NCBI GenBank assembly: GCA_009885595.1
Contig: VFKJ01000063.1
Coordinates: 1-5,146, forward strand
Reading direction: 5' to 3'
From: Myxococcales bacterium
GTDB lineage: Bacteria; Myxococcota; Myxococcia; Myxococcales; Myxococcaceae
Length of the DNA stretch: 5,146 bases
Part shown: positions 1 to 5,146 of the stretch, piece after piece
Numbering within the stretch: position 1 is the first letter of the stretch
Layout of the letters: every line of letters starts with the position of its first letter
Program-made: the position numbers and the translations under genes
The notes under the pieces: generated by a model
The model's input: only the letters and a program-made list of their open reading frames with translations
Told to the model about the DNA's origin: nothing
Databases searched by the model: none

Positions 1-19
1 ACACGGCGAAAGGGCCAAT

Positions 20-33
20 TCTTCCCTCGAAGA
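20..33 (-). terminator. Weak hairpin just past the MarR gene
   Basis: Just past the stop codon of the MarR gene, read on the minus strand, arms TCTTC and GAAGA pair perfectly around a 4-base GAGG loop. The stem is only five base pairs and no T-tract follows, so it is not a convincing intrinsic terminator. The remaining bases of the 1-34 flank show no recognisable gene. Confidence 0.2.
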
Positions 34-34
34 T

Positions 35-487
35 TCAGGGGAGCGCCAGCAGGCTGACCAGCTGGTCGAGCACCGCACGGGCGGCGGCGATCCGCCCCGG
101 GGGGGCTTGCTGCAGCAGCTGGGAGACGGCGTGCTCCACCGTGCCCGAGCGCCGCAAGAGCAGGGCGTTCCCGGCCGCCGTCACCTGGAAGAGCGCGCGC
201 CTTCGATCGCCGGCGTCCGCCTTGCGCTGCAGGAGCTTCTGCCGCTGCAGGCGATCGAGCACGCCGGTGAGGGTGCTGGGGTGAAGATGCAGGGTGCGCG
301 CCAGCTCGCCCGCGGAGAGACGGGGGTTTCGCCCGAGGATGCGCAGCACCAGGCGCTGCAGCCCGGTCAGCCCGAGCTGCCCCTTCATTCGCTTGGAGAC
401 GGTCTGCAGGCCGTGGTCGAGGGCCCAGAGCGCCTGCAGGAATTCCAGGCTCTCATCGAGGACCACCTCTCTCTCGTCGTTCTTCAC
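35..487 (-). CDS. MarR-family winged-helix transcriptional regulator
   Basis: This encodes a 150-residue dimeric DNA-binding repressor or activator, the usual MarR length. An N-terminal helix (about residues 11-35) should contribute to the dimer interface. The winged helix spans about residues 40-106: LSAGELARTL (58-67) forms the first helix of the HTH, HPSTLTGVLDRL (69-80) the recognition helix, and the wing carries D94 and R95-R97 before the typical VTAAG strand end. Residues 110-148 form the C-terminal dimerisation helices. The protein has no cysteine, so it cannot be a cysteine-based peroxide sensor of the OhrR type; a small-molecule ligand is more likely, but none can be named. The start is GTG at 487, the only plausible initiator in frame, since no ATG, GTG or TTG is seen upstream as far as 570. 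No clear Shine-Dalgarno precedes it. It is divergent from the reductase gene, which suggests local control and autoregulation. Confidence 0.88.
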   Translation of the reverse strand: MKNDEREVVLDESLEFLQALWALDHGLQTVSKRMKGQLGLTGLQRLVLRILGRNPRLSAGELARTLHLHPSTLTGVLDRLQRQKLLQRKADAGDRRRALFQVTAAGNALLLRRSGTVEHAVSQLLQQAPPGRIAAARAVLDQLVSLLALP

Positions 488-579
488 GAGGAGGACATCG
501 CACGACTCGGCTTCAGTTCGAAGCGCGCTGGGCCCTTCCAGAATCGCGCGGGGAGCGTCGCGATGCCATAAGTCTGCGC
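488..579. promoter_or_regulatory. Divergent intergenic region, candidate MarR operator
   Basis: These 92 bases separate the two divergent start codons and must hold both promoters unless transcription starts inside a gene. Three imperfect inverted repeats are visible. The first is cttc-agttc-gaag at 511-523, containing TTCGAA at 517-522. The second is a nine-pair stem, gcgcg+ctgg (523-531) with ccag (538-541) and cgcgc (545-549), interrupted by a 3-base bulge. The third is gcgtcgcgatgc at 555-566, with one mismatched pair. A -10-like CATAAG lies at 567-572, matching TATAAT at four of six positions, without a recognisable -35 box. MarR proteins usually bind palindromes of about 16-20 bases overlapping promoters, so this is the expected operator location, but which repeat is bound cannot be decided by eye. 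Confidence 0.5.
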
Positions 580-1335
580 ATGGGCGCGGAGGCGCAGCGG
601 GTGGTGGTCGTACCGGAGACCTTCGAGGTGAGGGTGGCCGCGGCCCGCATGGTCACGCCCCGCGTGCGCGAGCTCGCCTTCGAGCGGGTCGACCAGCAGC
701 CCTTCCACTTTCGCTCGGGGCAGTGGGTGAGCCTCATCTTCCCCCTGGTAGACGAGGGGGCGCGGCCGCTGCGCCGCTCGTATTCCATCGCCTCGGTGCC
801 GGCGCCGAGCCCGCGCTTCGAGCTGGTGGTGACGAAGGTCGACGGCGGCCGCGGGAGCACCTGGCTGCACGAGGTGCAGGTGGGCGACACCCTGCAAGCG
901 AAGGGTCCGATGGGGGCCTTCGCGCGCGCCGACGACGCCGGGCCCTCGCTCTTCGTGGCCACCGGCACCGGGGTGGCGCCCTTCCGCGGCATGGTCCACG
1001 ACGCGATCGCGCACGGGGGCGATACCCCGCTGTGGATGCTGTTTGGCGTGCGCACCCCGAACGACGCGCTCTACCGGGAAGAGTTCGAGGCGATCGAGCA
1101 GGCGCACCCGCGCTTCCGCTTCCTGCTCACCCTGTCGCGCCCGCCGCCGGGCTGGAGCGGCCGCACCGGCTACGTGCAGACCCACGTGCTCGACCTGTGG
1201 AGAGAATTGAACGAGCGCGGACGGCCCGAGGCGTACGTGTGCGGGGTGAAGAAGATGCTGTTCGAGGTGCAGAGCGTGCTCAAGACGCAGGGCGGCGCTG
1301 AGCGCAAGCAGCTCCACCTCGAGCGCTACGACTGA
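580..1335 (+). CDS. FAD-binding NAD(P)H oxidoreductase, ferredoxin-NADP reductase superfamily
   Basis: This is a flavoprotein of up to 251 residues with only the two-domain FNR reductase core. The N-terminal FAD-binding beta-barrel covers about residues 15-110 and carries the R-x-Y-S flavin motif (R66, Y68, S69) and a GST motif (92-94) before WLHEVQVGD. The C-terminal NAD(P)-binding domain starts near 122 with VATGTGVAPFRG (126-137), the glycine-rich nucleotide loop, and includes YVCGVKKML (219-227), the CG...M motif typical of the family. No C-x4-C-x2-C cluster or flavodoxin domain is fused, so its electron partner must be a separate protein: a ferredoxin, flavodoxin or oxygenase component. 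NADH versus NADPH preference cannot be read with confidence. The C-terminus ends ERYD, not the terminal aromatic residue usual in plant-type FNR. ATG at 580 lacks a Shine-Dalgarno; in-frame GTG at 601, eight bases after GGAGG, may be the real start, giving 244 residues. Divergent from the MarR gene. Confidence 0.87.
   Translation: MGAEAQRVVVVPETFEVRVAAARMVTPRVRELAFERVDQQPFHFRSGQWVSLIFPLVDEGARPLRRSYSIASVPAPSPRFELVVTKVDGGRGSTWLHEVQVGDTLQAKGPMGAFARADDAGPSLFVATGTGVAPFRGMVHDAIAHGGDTPLWMLFGVRTPNDALYREEFEAIEQAHPRFRFLLTLSRPPPGWSGRTGYVQTHVLDLWRELNERGRPEAYVCGVKKMLFEVQSVLKTQGGAERKQLHLERYD
588..592 (+). promoter_or_regulatory. GGAGG ribosome binding site favouring a GTG start at 601
   Basis: A perfect GGAGG sits eight bases before an in-frame GTG at 601, the ideal spacing. 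The upstream ATG at 580 is preceded by ataagtctgcgc, which has no purine-rich match. The residues lost with the later start (MGAEAQR) precede the first predicted beta-strand and carry no family motif. The alternative is leaderless translation from ATG 580, because the -10-like CATAAG at 567-572 would place the transcript start at about 579-580. Confidence 0.5.
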
Positions 1336-1350
1336 CTGATTGGTTGCCTT

Positions 1351-1378
1351 GGGAGCGCTTGGGTGGCGATGCTCTCCC
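1351..1378 (+). terminator. Candidate hairpin after the reductase gene
   Basis: Fifteen bases after the reductase stop codon, gggagcgc (1351-1358) can pair with gctctccc (1371-1378) at seven of eight positions around a 12-base loop. The following sequence is pyrimidine-rich but has no run of T. It could be a weak terminator or an element in the leader of the protease gene. No convincing promoter hexamers are seen in the 1336-1415 gap, so a protease promoter is not located. Confidence 0.28.
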
Positions 1379-1404
1379 TTCTCCCTCGCCTCTTTCCGTT
1401 TCCC

Positions 1405-1408
1405 GGAG
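1405..1408 (+). promoter_or_regulatory. Ribosome binding site of the protease gene
   Basis: GGAG lies seven bases before ATG at 1416, which supports that ATG as the start. An in-frame TTG at 1359 has GGGAG only three bases upstream, too close to be efficient. Confidence 0.6.
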
Positions 1409-1415
1409 CCGCTCC

Positions 1416-1463
1416 ATGCTGCTGGCCCTCGCCGTCACCGGTCTGCTCGCCGTCACCGATGCG
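1416..1463 (+). other. Predicted signal peptide of the M36 protease
   Basis: Residues 1-16 form an uncharged hydrophobic stretch (LLALAVTGLLAV, 2-13) followed by T-D-A, a possible signal peptidase I site after A16. The n-region has no Lys or Arg, which is unusual for a Sec signal. No lipobox cysteine follows, so the protein is not a lipoprotein. Confidence 0.55.
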
Positions 1464-4400
1464 CCCCGTGAATACGACGCCTGGCTCGAGAATGGCGCCG
1501 AGCGCGCCCTCACCGACGGCCTGCACGAGGACGCCCTGGTGCTGCTGTCCCGAAGCCTGGTGACCGCCACCGAGCCGCGCCGCGGCGTGCCCACCCTGCT
1601 CTGGGCCGAGCGGTTTCCCGGGGCGCGCACCCTGAAGGACCAGGGCCTGACCCCGGCGGAAGCGGCGCGCCAGCACCTGCTGCGCTACGCCGGGGTGTAC
1701 CGGCTCGCGCCAGAGCTCATCGGCCGGCTGGTGGTGTCCGAGGTGCACGACCTGGGCAAGGGCGCGGTGATCGTCGGCTTCGCGCGCGCACACGAGGGCG
1801 TGCCGCTCTTGCGCGACGAGCTCGACGTGGTGATGACCGAGCGCTACCAGCTCATCGCCTTCACGGGCTCGCTGGCCACCGAGCCGCGGCCGCGGGGCAC
1901 CTTCCGCCTGAACGCGCAGACCGCGCTGGCCACCGCCGCGCAGCAGCTCACCGGCACCCTGGCCTCCCCCTCGTCGCTGGAGGAGCTCCAGAAGCGGGGC
2001 GGCGGCTGGGCGCTGCACCAGACCGGCGGGGTGTTCCTCTCGCCTCCGCGCGCGCGGCGGGTGTACTTCGACGACGGCGCCACGCTGCTCCCGGCCTGGC
2101 ACCTCGAGGTGGAGACGACCTCGCAGCTGCACGCGCTGGTGATCAGCGCCGTCGACGGGCGGCTGCTGTCGCTGGTCGATCTCGAAGCGAGCGCCGCGCA
2201 CACCTACCGGGCGTGGGCCGACCCGGTGGCGCCCTTCCGCCCGTGGGACTCGCCCCTGGGCGACGCGGCGCTCCCCCACCCCACCGGCGTGCCCGATGGC
2301 TTCGCGCCGAACGCCGTGGCGCCGAACCTGGTGACGCTCGACAACGCGGGGCTGTCCTCGAACGATCCCTGGCTGCCCCCAGGCGCCACGCAGCTGTCCG
2401 GCAACAACGTGCACGCCTACGCGGACCTCGCGGCGCCCGACGGGCTCGACAGCGGAGACTTCGTGGTGGCGCCCAGCGCGGCGGCGACCTTCGACTCGGC
2501 GTACGACCTCTCGCAGCCCTCCACCTTCGCGACCACCCAGCACGCGGCCTCGGCCACCCACGCCTTCTTCGTCACCAACTGGCTGCACGACGCCTTCTAC
2601 GATCTCGGCTTCGACGAGACCGCGCGCAACGGCCAGCAGGACAACTTCGGCCGGGGCGGGCTGGGCGGCGACGCGGTGAACATCGAGGTGCACGACTACG
2701 CCGGCCGCAACAACGCCGGCTTCCGCACCCGCGCCGACGGCGAGCCCGGGCGCATGCAGCTCTTCGTCTTCGACGAGCCGCGCGCGAGCACCCTGCAGAT
2801 CAGCACCACCGCGCTCTTTGACGGAGGCACCTTCCTGGGCGCCCCTTCCGCGGTCACCCTGTCGCGCAGCTGGGACGTCACCGGTGAGGTGCAGGTGGTG
2901 ATGGATCTCGACGGCGGCTTCAGCGGCTGCGACCCCTGGCCCAACCCCGCCTCGCTCACGGGCGCCGTGGTGCTGCTCGACGTGCCCGCGGGGGGCTGCG
3001 GCATCGGCAGGCGCTTCGAGGCCGCGAAGGACGCCGGGGTGGCGGCGCTCATCCTCACCAGCGACGCGTGCAACGCCTTCACCGAGCCCTCGCTGGTGTC
3101 GGTGTGCGTGGAAGCGGACGCCGGCACCCGGCTGCGCGACCTGAAGCTGGGCGGCGCCACCTTGTCCGCCCACCTGGTGCGCACCGCCAGCGCGCTCGAG
3201 CGCGACGTCGCCCTCGACACCACCGTGGTCAGCCACGAGTACGCCCACTTCGTCACCAACCGGCTGGTGGGCGACACCCTGGGCCTCATCAACACGCCCG
3301 GGCGCGCGATGGGTGAAGGCTGGAGCGACTTCGTGGCGCTCTGGCTCTCGGCGCGCGAGGGCGAGCTCGCGCGCACCGGCAACGATCTCTGGCAGGGCGC
3401 CTTTTCCATCGGCGGCTGGTCGAGCGGCGGGCCCGACTGGGACGGCGCGGTGAGGCCGTCGCACTACTTCGGCGTGCGGCGCTACCCGTACTCGACGGAT
3501 CGCACGAAGAACCCGCTCACCTTCAAGCACGTGGGCACCAACGTGCCGCTGCCGCTGACCGCGCCCCGTGGTTTCGGCGGGGGCCTGGACAACGCCGAGG
3601 TGCACAACGCCGGCGAGGTGTGGGCGAGCATGTTGTGGGACGCGCAGGTGAAGCTGCTGAAGAAGTCGGGCGTCACCACCGAGGCCGCGCGCACCACCAT
3701 GGGCCGCTACCTGGTGGCTTCGCTCAAGGCGACGCCGATGCTGCCCACCTTCCTCGAGGCGCGCGACGCGCTGCTGGCGGTGGTGGCCGCGGAGAGCCCC
3801 ACCATCGACTTCCCCCTCTTCCTCGACGCGTTCGCGCTGCGCGGGCTGGGCACGCTGGCCTCGTCTTCCGATCGCCGCTCCACCACCAACACGCCGCTCG
3901 CCGAGGACTTCACCGGCGCCGGCGGCAGCTACCGGCTGGTCTCGGTGACGGTGGACGACACCGACGACGACTGCGACGGCGACGGCCAGCTCGACTCCAA
4001 CGAGACGGGCACTTTGACGGTGACGCTGATGAACGTGGGCTCGCGTCGGCTGACCCAGAGCACCGCGCGGCTGTCGAGCAGCAACCCGCTGCAGCTCTCC
4101 CCCGCGCAGATACCGGTGCCGGCGAGCGACCCCTTCACGGTGGTGAGCTTCACGGTGCCCGCGTCGATGAGCCTGACCAGCGGCTTCCAGTCGTCGCTGG
4201 TGAGCCTCGCCATCACCGACGTCGAGCTCCCGCTCCTGCAGAACCGCTTCCAGGCAGACGCCACCGTGCGCCTCAACGCCGACCTGGTGCCGGCGCAAAA
4301 GGAAGGCTTCGAGCACGGCGCCCCGGGCTGGGTGTTCGACGGCGAAGGCGACTTCCCCTGGGAGCAGACCTGGTTCGTGCGCGCGCTGAGCCCGGTGAGC

Positions 4401-5146
4401 CACGTCCTCACCGGCCGCGGCATGGACGGCGAGGGCGACAGCACCGCCACCACTCCTCCGCTCGCGGTGGGCACCGGGCCCTTCACGGTCAGCTTCACCC
4501 AGACGTACCTGTTCGAGACCAGCCTCGCGCTCGCGTACTTCGACGGCGGCCGCCTGGAGCTCTCCACCGACGGGGTGAGCTTCACCGCGGTGCCCAGCTC
4601 AGCGCTCACGCCCACCTATCCGGTGACGTTGGCGGCCAGCAGCAACCCGCTCGCCGGGCAGCAGGCCTTCGGGGGCGTGCAGGCCACCCCGCAGGTGGTG
4701 ACCGCCGACTTCGGCACCCAGTACGCGAACCGCACGGTGTGGCTGCGCTGGCGCATCGGCGCTGATCAGCAGACCGGGACCTCGGGCTGGACGCTCGACG
4801 AGGTGCAGGTCGCCGGGGTCACCACCGCGCCCTTCCTCGACGCGGTGCCGCACCGGAACCTGTGCACCAACCACCAGCCGCTCATCGCGGGCACCACCAG
4901 CATCACCATGCCCGAGCGCGCCGAGGTGACGCTGGTGCCTGGCTCGGTCAGCGATCGCGACCTCGACACCCTCACCCTCACCTGGATGCAGACGTCCGGG
5001 CCCTCGGTGCAGCTGCTCGACGACACCTTCACCACGCCTGAGGTGACGGCGGCGGGTGCGACGCTGGGCTTCCGGGTCACCGTGAGCGACGGCCGGGGCG
5101 GCCTGGACACCGACGACATGACGGTGACGGTGCGCAACGTGAACCG
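1416..5146 (+). CDS. Secreted M36 (fungalysin-type) zinc metallopeptidase, 3' end missing
   Basis: This single frame stays open to the window edge, giving 1243 complete codons without a stop or frameshift. Order of parts: hydrophobic leader (1-16), FTP and PepSY-like prodomain (about 82-260), M36 catalytic region (about 262-830) interrupted by a PA domain (about 478-590), an acidic calcium-type loop opening a beta-sandwich (846-955), a jelly-roll module (about 962-1134) and the start of a PKD/K319-like repeat (1152 onward). Zinc site: HEYAH (607-611; H607 and H611 ligands, E608 catalytic) and GEGWSDF (633-639; E634 third ligand). Further family blocks are GNNVHAYAD (329-337), WLHDAFYDLGF (389-399), FGVRRYPYSTD (685-695) and HNAGEVWASMLWD (730-742). 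All catalytic residues are present, so the enzyme should be active extracellularly. From knowledge of the family, such myxobacterial proteins often end in a MYXO-CTERM sorting tail; whether this one does lies beyond the window. It has its own RBS and is not obviously in an operon with the reductase. Confidence 0.93.
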   Translation, partial: MLLALAVTGLLAVTDAPREYDAWLENGAERALTDGLHEDALVLLSRSLVTATEPRRGVPTLLWAERFPGARTLKDQGLTPAEAARQHLLRYAGVYRLAPELIGRLVVSEVHDLGKGAVIVGFARAHEGVPLLRDELDVVMTERYQLIAFTGSLATEPRPRGTFRLNAQTALATAAQQLTGTLASPSSLEELQKRGGGWALHQTGGVFLSPPRARRVYFDDGATLLPAWHLEVETTSQLHALVISAVDGRLLSLVDLEASAAHTYRAWADPVAPFRPWDSPLGDAALPHPTGVPDGFAPNAVAPNLVTLDNAGLSSNDPWLPPGATQLSGNNVHAYADLAAPDGLDSGDFVVAPSAAATFDSAYDLSQPSTFATTQHAASATHAFFVTNWLHDAFYDLGFDETARNGQQDNFGRGGLGGDAVNIEVHDYAGRNNAGFRTRADGEPGRMQLFVFDEPRASTLQISTTALFDGGTFLGAPSAVTLSRSWDVTGEVQVVMDLDGGFSGCDPWPNPASLTGAVVLLDVPAGGCGIGRRFEAAKDAGVAALILTSDACNAFTEPSLVSVCVEADAGTRLRDLKLGGATLSAHLVRTASALERDVALDTTVVSHEYAHFVTNRLVGDTLGLINTPGRAMGEGWSDFVALWLSAREGELARTGNDLWQGAFSIGGWSSGGPDWDGAVRPSHYFGVRRYPYSTDRTKNPLTFKHVGTNVPLPLTAPRGFGGGLDNAEVHNAGEVWASMLWDAQVKLLKKSGVTTEAARTTMGRYLVASLKATPMLPTFLEARDALLAVVAAESPTIDFPLFLDAFALRGLGTLASSSDRRSTTNTPLAEDFTGAGGSYRLVSVTVDDTDDDCDGDGQLDSNETGTLTVTLMNVGSRRLTQSTARLSSSNPLQLSPAQIPVPASDPFTVVSFTVPASMSLTSGFQSSLVSLAITDVELPLLQNRFQADATVRLNADLVPAQKEGFEHGAPGWVFDGEGDFPWEQTWFVRALSPVSHVLTGRGMDGEGDSTATTPPLAVGTGPFTVSFTQTYLFETSLALAYFDGGRLELSTDGVSFTAVPSSALTPTYPVTLAASSNPLAGQQAFGGVQATPQVVTADFGTQYANRTVWLRWRIGADQQTGTSGWTLDEVQVAGVTTAPFLDAVPHRNLCTNHQPLIAGTTSITMPERAEVTLVPGSVSDRDLDTLTLTWMQTSGPSVQLLDDTFTTPEVTAAGATLGFRVTVSDGRGGLDTDDMTVTVRNVN
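1659..2195 (+). other. FTP and PepSY-like prodomain of the M36 protease
   Basis: Residues 82-260. The block HLLRYAGVYRL (87-97) followed by a strand-rich part ending in GVPLLRDELDVVM (128-140) matches the fungalysin/thermolysin propeptide (FTP) pattern. A second part with AWHLEVET (227-234) and ALVISAVDGRLLSLVD (240-255) resembles PepSY. In this family the prodomain acts as chaperone and inhibitor and is removed on maturation, probably near AHTYRAWADP (261-270), where the catalytic region begins. Confidence 0.75.
2847..3185 (+). other. PA domain inserted in the M36 catalytic region
   Basis: Residues about 478-590. The core GAVVLLDVPAGGCGIGRR (516-533) followed by FEAAKDAGVAALILTSD (534-550) is the classic protease-associated pattern: a strand, then a helix, then the A-G-V-x-A-x-I-L strand. 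Four cysteines (C505, C528, C552, C564) occur only here within the N-terminal 850 residues and could form two disulfides, consistent with export. The insert lies between RMQLFVFD (446-453) and the HEYAH zinc site. PA domains are thought to shape substrate access or protein-protein contact. Confidence 0.78.
3234..3332 (+). other. Zinc-binding active site of the M36 protease
   Basis: Residues 607-639. HEYAH gives two histidine ligands and the catalytic glutamate, and E634 in GEGWSDF gives the third ligand, 23 residues after H611. This is the gluzincin arrangement with the M36-specific GEGW block. No key residue is missing. Confidence 0.92.
3969..4004 (+). other. EF-hand/dockerin-type calcium-binding loop
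   Basis: Residues 852-863 read DCDGDGQLDSNE, a perfect match to D-x-D-x-D-G-x-x-D-x-x-E, the 12-residue calcium loop consensus. It follows directly on the acidic VDDTDD (846-851) and precedes alternating hydrophobic strands (TGTLTVTLMNVG, 864-875) typical of a CARDB-like or similar beta-sandwich. It probably binds calcium and rigidifies the junction after the catalytic domain. Confidence 0.65.
4299..4817 (+). other. Jelly-roll (MAM / immune inhibitor A-like) module
   Basis: Residues about 962-1134. It opens with EGFEHGAPGW (962-971), then has a strand-rich middle with FTVSFTQTYLFET (1022-1034) and GGRLELSTDGVSF (1044-1056), and closes with VWLRWRIGAD (1108-1117) and GWTLDEVQVAG (1124-1134). 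The closing GW-x-x-D-x-V-x-V pattern is shared with the C-terminal beta-sandwiches of M6 immune inhibitor A-type proteases and many exported bacterial proteins. A role in substrate or surface binding is inferred. Confidence 0.6.
4869..5144 (+). other. PKD/K319-like beta-sandwich repeat, truncated by window end
   Basis: Residues 1152-1243. VSDRDLDTLTLTWMQTSGP (1178-1196), FTTPEV (1205-1210) and LGFRVTVSDGRGG (1217-1229) match the repeat typical of PKD/K319-like domains in myxobacterial exported proteins. The last visible residues, VRNVN (1239-1243), look like the linker into a further repeat, so more copies may follow outside the window. Confidence 0.75.

Noticed and set aside
294..1301. Plus-strand open frame of 335 codons across the MarR gene and reductase
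   Set aside because: It overlaps two well-supported genes in other frames, and its Arg/Gly/Ala-rich translation has no recognisable domain.
484..1317. Minus-strand open frame of 277 codons opposite the reductase
   Set aside because: It is His/Arg/Ala-rich with no family pattern, and it lies antisense to a gene with clear FAD and NAD(P) motifs.
1336..1415. Possible promoter of the protease in the 80-base gap
   Set aside because: TTGCCT at 1344-1349 resembles a -35 box, but no acceptable -10 hexamer lies at the right distance. No promoter is claimed.
1363..1563. Small 66-codon plus-strand frame starting at GTG 1363
   Set aside because: It overlaps the protease start in another frame, its translation is Pro/Ser/Cys-rich low-complexity sequence, and it lacks a good ribosome binding site.
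1326..4403. Minus-strand open frame of 1025 codons opposite the protease gene
   Set aside because: Its translation is dominated by Arg, His, Gly, Ala, Glu and Val without domain motifs, as expected for the antisense of a high-GC3 gene. The plus strand at the same place encodes a full M36 protease with every catalytic motif.
3620..4765. Plus-strand frame of 381 codons inside the protease gene
   Set aside because: It is a second-frame shadow with extreme Arg, Gly and His content. The protease frame continues through it with the HNAGEVWA block and beta-sandwich modules.
1..5146. Search by eye for CRISPR repeats, tRNA genes, insertion sequence ends or long direct repeats
   Set aside because: No regularly spaced repeats, tRNA-like cloverleaf, transposase motifs or flanking target duplications were seen. 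Short GC-rich repeats fit codon bias.

Overview
The window is GC-rich, with codons ending almost always in G or C. It holds three genes: two in a divergent pair, and one long gene cut off by the right edge. The large protease has the layout of the secreted multidomain M36 metallopeptidases common in Myxococcota: prodomain, fungalysin-type catalytic domain with a PA insertion, then beta-sandwich and PKD-like modules. I therefore read this as myxobacterial chromosomal DNA. No genus can be assigned, and I see no rRNA, tRNA, CRISPR array, insertion sequence or prophage signal.

Layout: Positions 1-34 are a short flank containing a weak hairpin. Positions 35-487 (minus strand) encode a cysteine-free MarR-type winged-helix regulator. 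Positions 488-579 are the divergent intergenic region, with several short inverted repeats that could serve as an operator. Positions 580-1335 (plus strand; the true start may be GTG at 601) encode a stand-alone FAD/NAD(P)H reductase of the ferredoxin-NADP reductase superfamily, with no iron-sulfur domain. Positions 1336-1415 are an 80-base gap with a candidate hairpin and the ribosome binding site of the next gene. From 1416 to the right edge, one uninterrupted plus-strand frame encodes at least 1243 residues of a secreted M36 metallopeptidase. Its stop codon and C-terminus lie outside the window.

Function: The regulator and the reductase probably form a regulatory unit, with the MarR protein controlling the divergent reductase and itself in response to a small ligand. 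The reductase would pass electrons from NAD(P)H through FAD to an electron carrier or oxygenase encoded elsewhere. The protease has its own ribosome binding site after a gap and looks functionally separate. It is probably exported, activated by loss of its prodomain, and active as a zinc endopeptidase outside the cell or tethered to its surface, in nutrient release or predation. The window contains nothing that I can defend as a wholly new system. The points most worth checking are the protease's module order and calcium-type loop, the reductase start site, and the divergent operator region.
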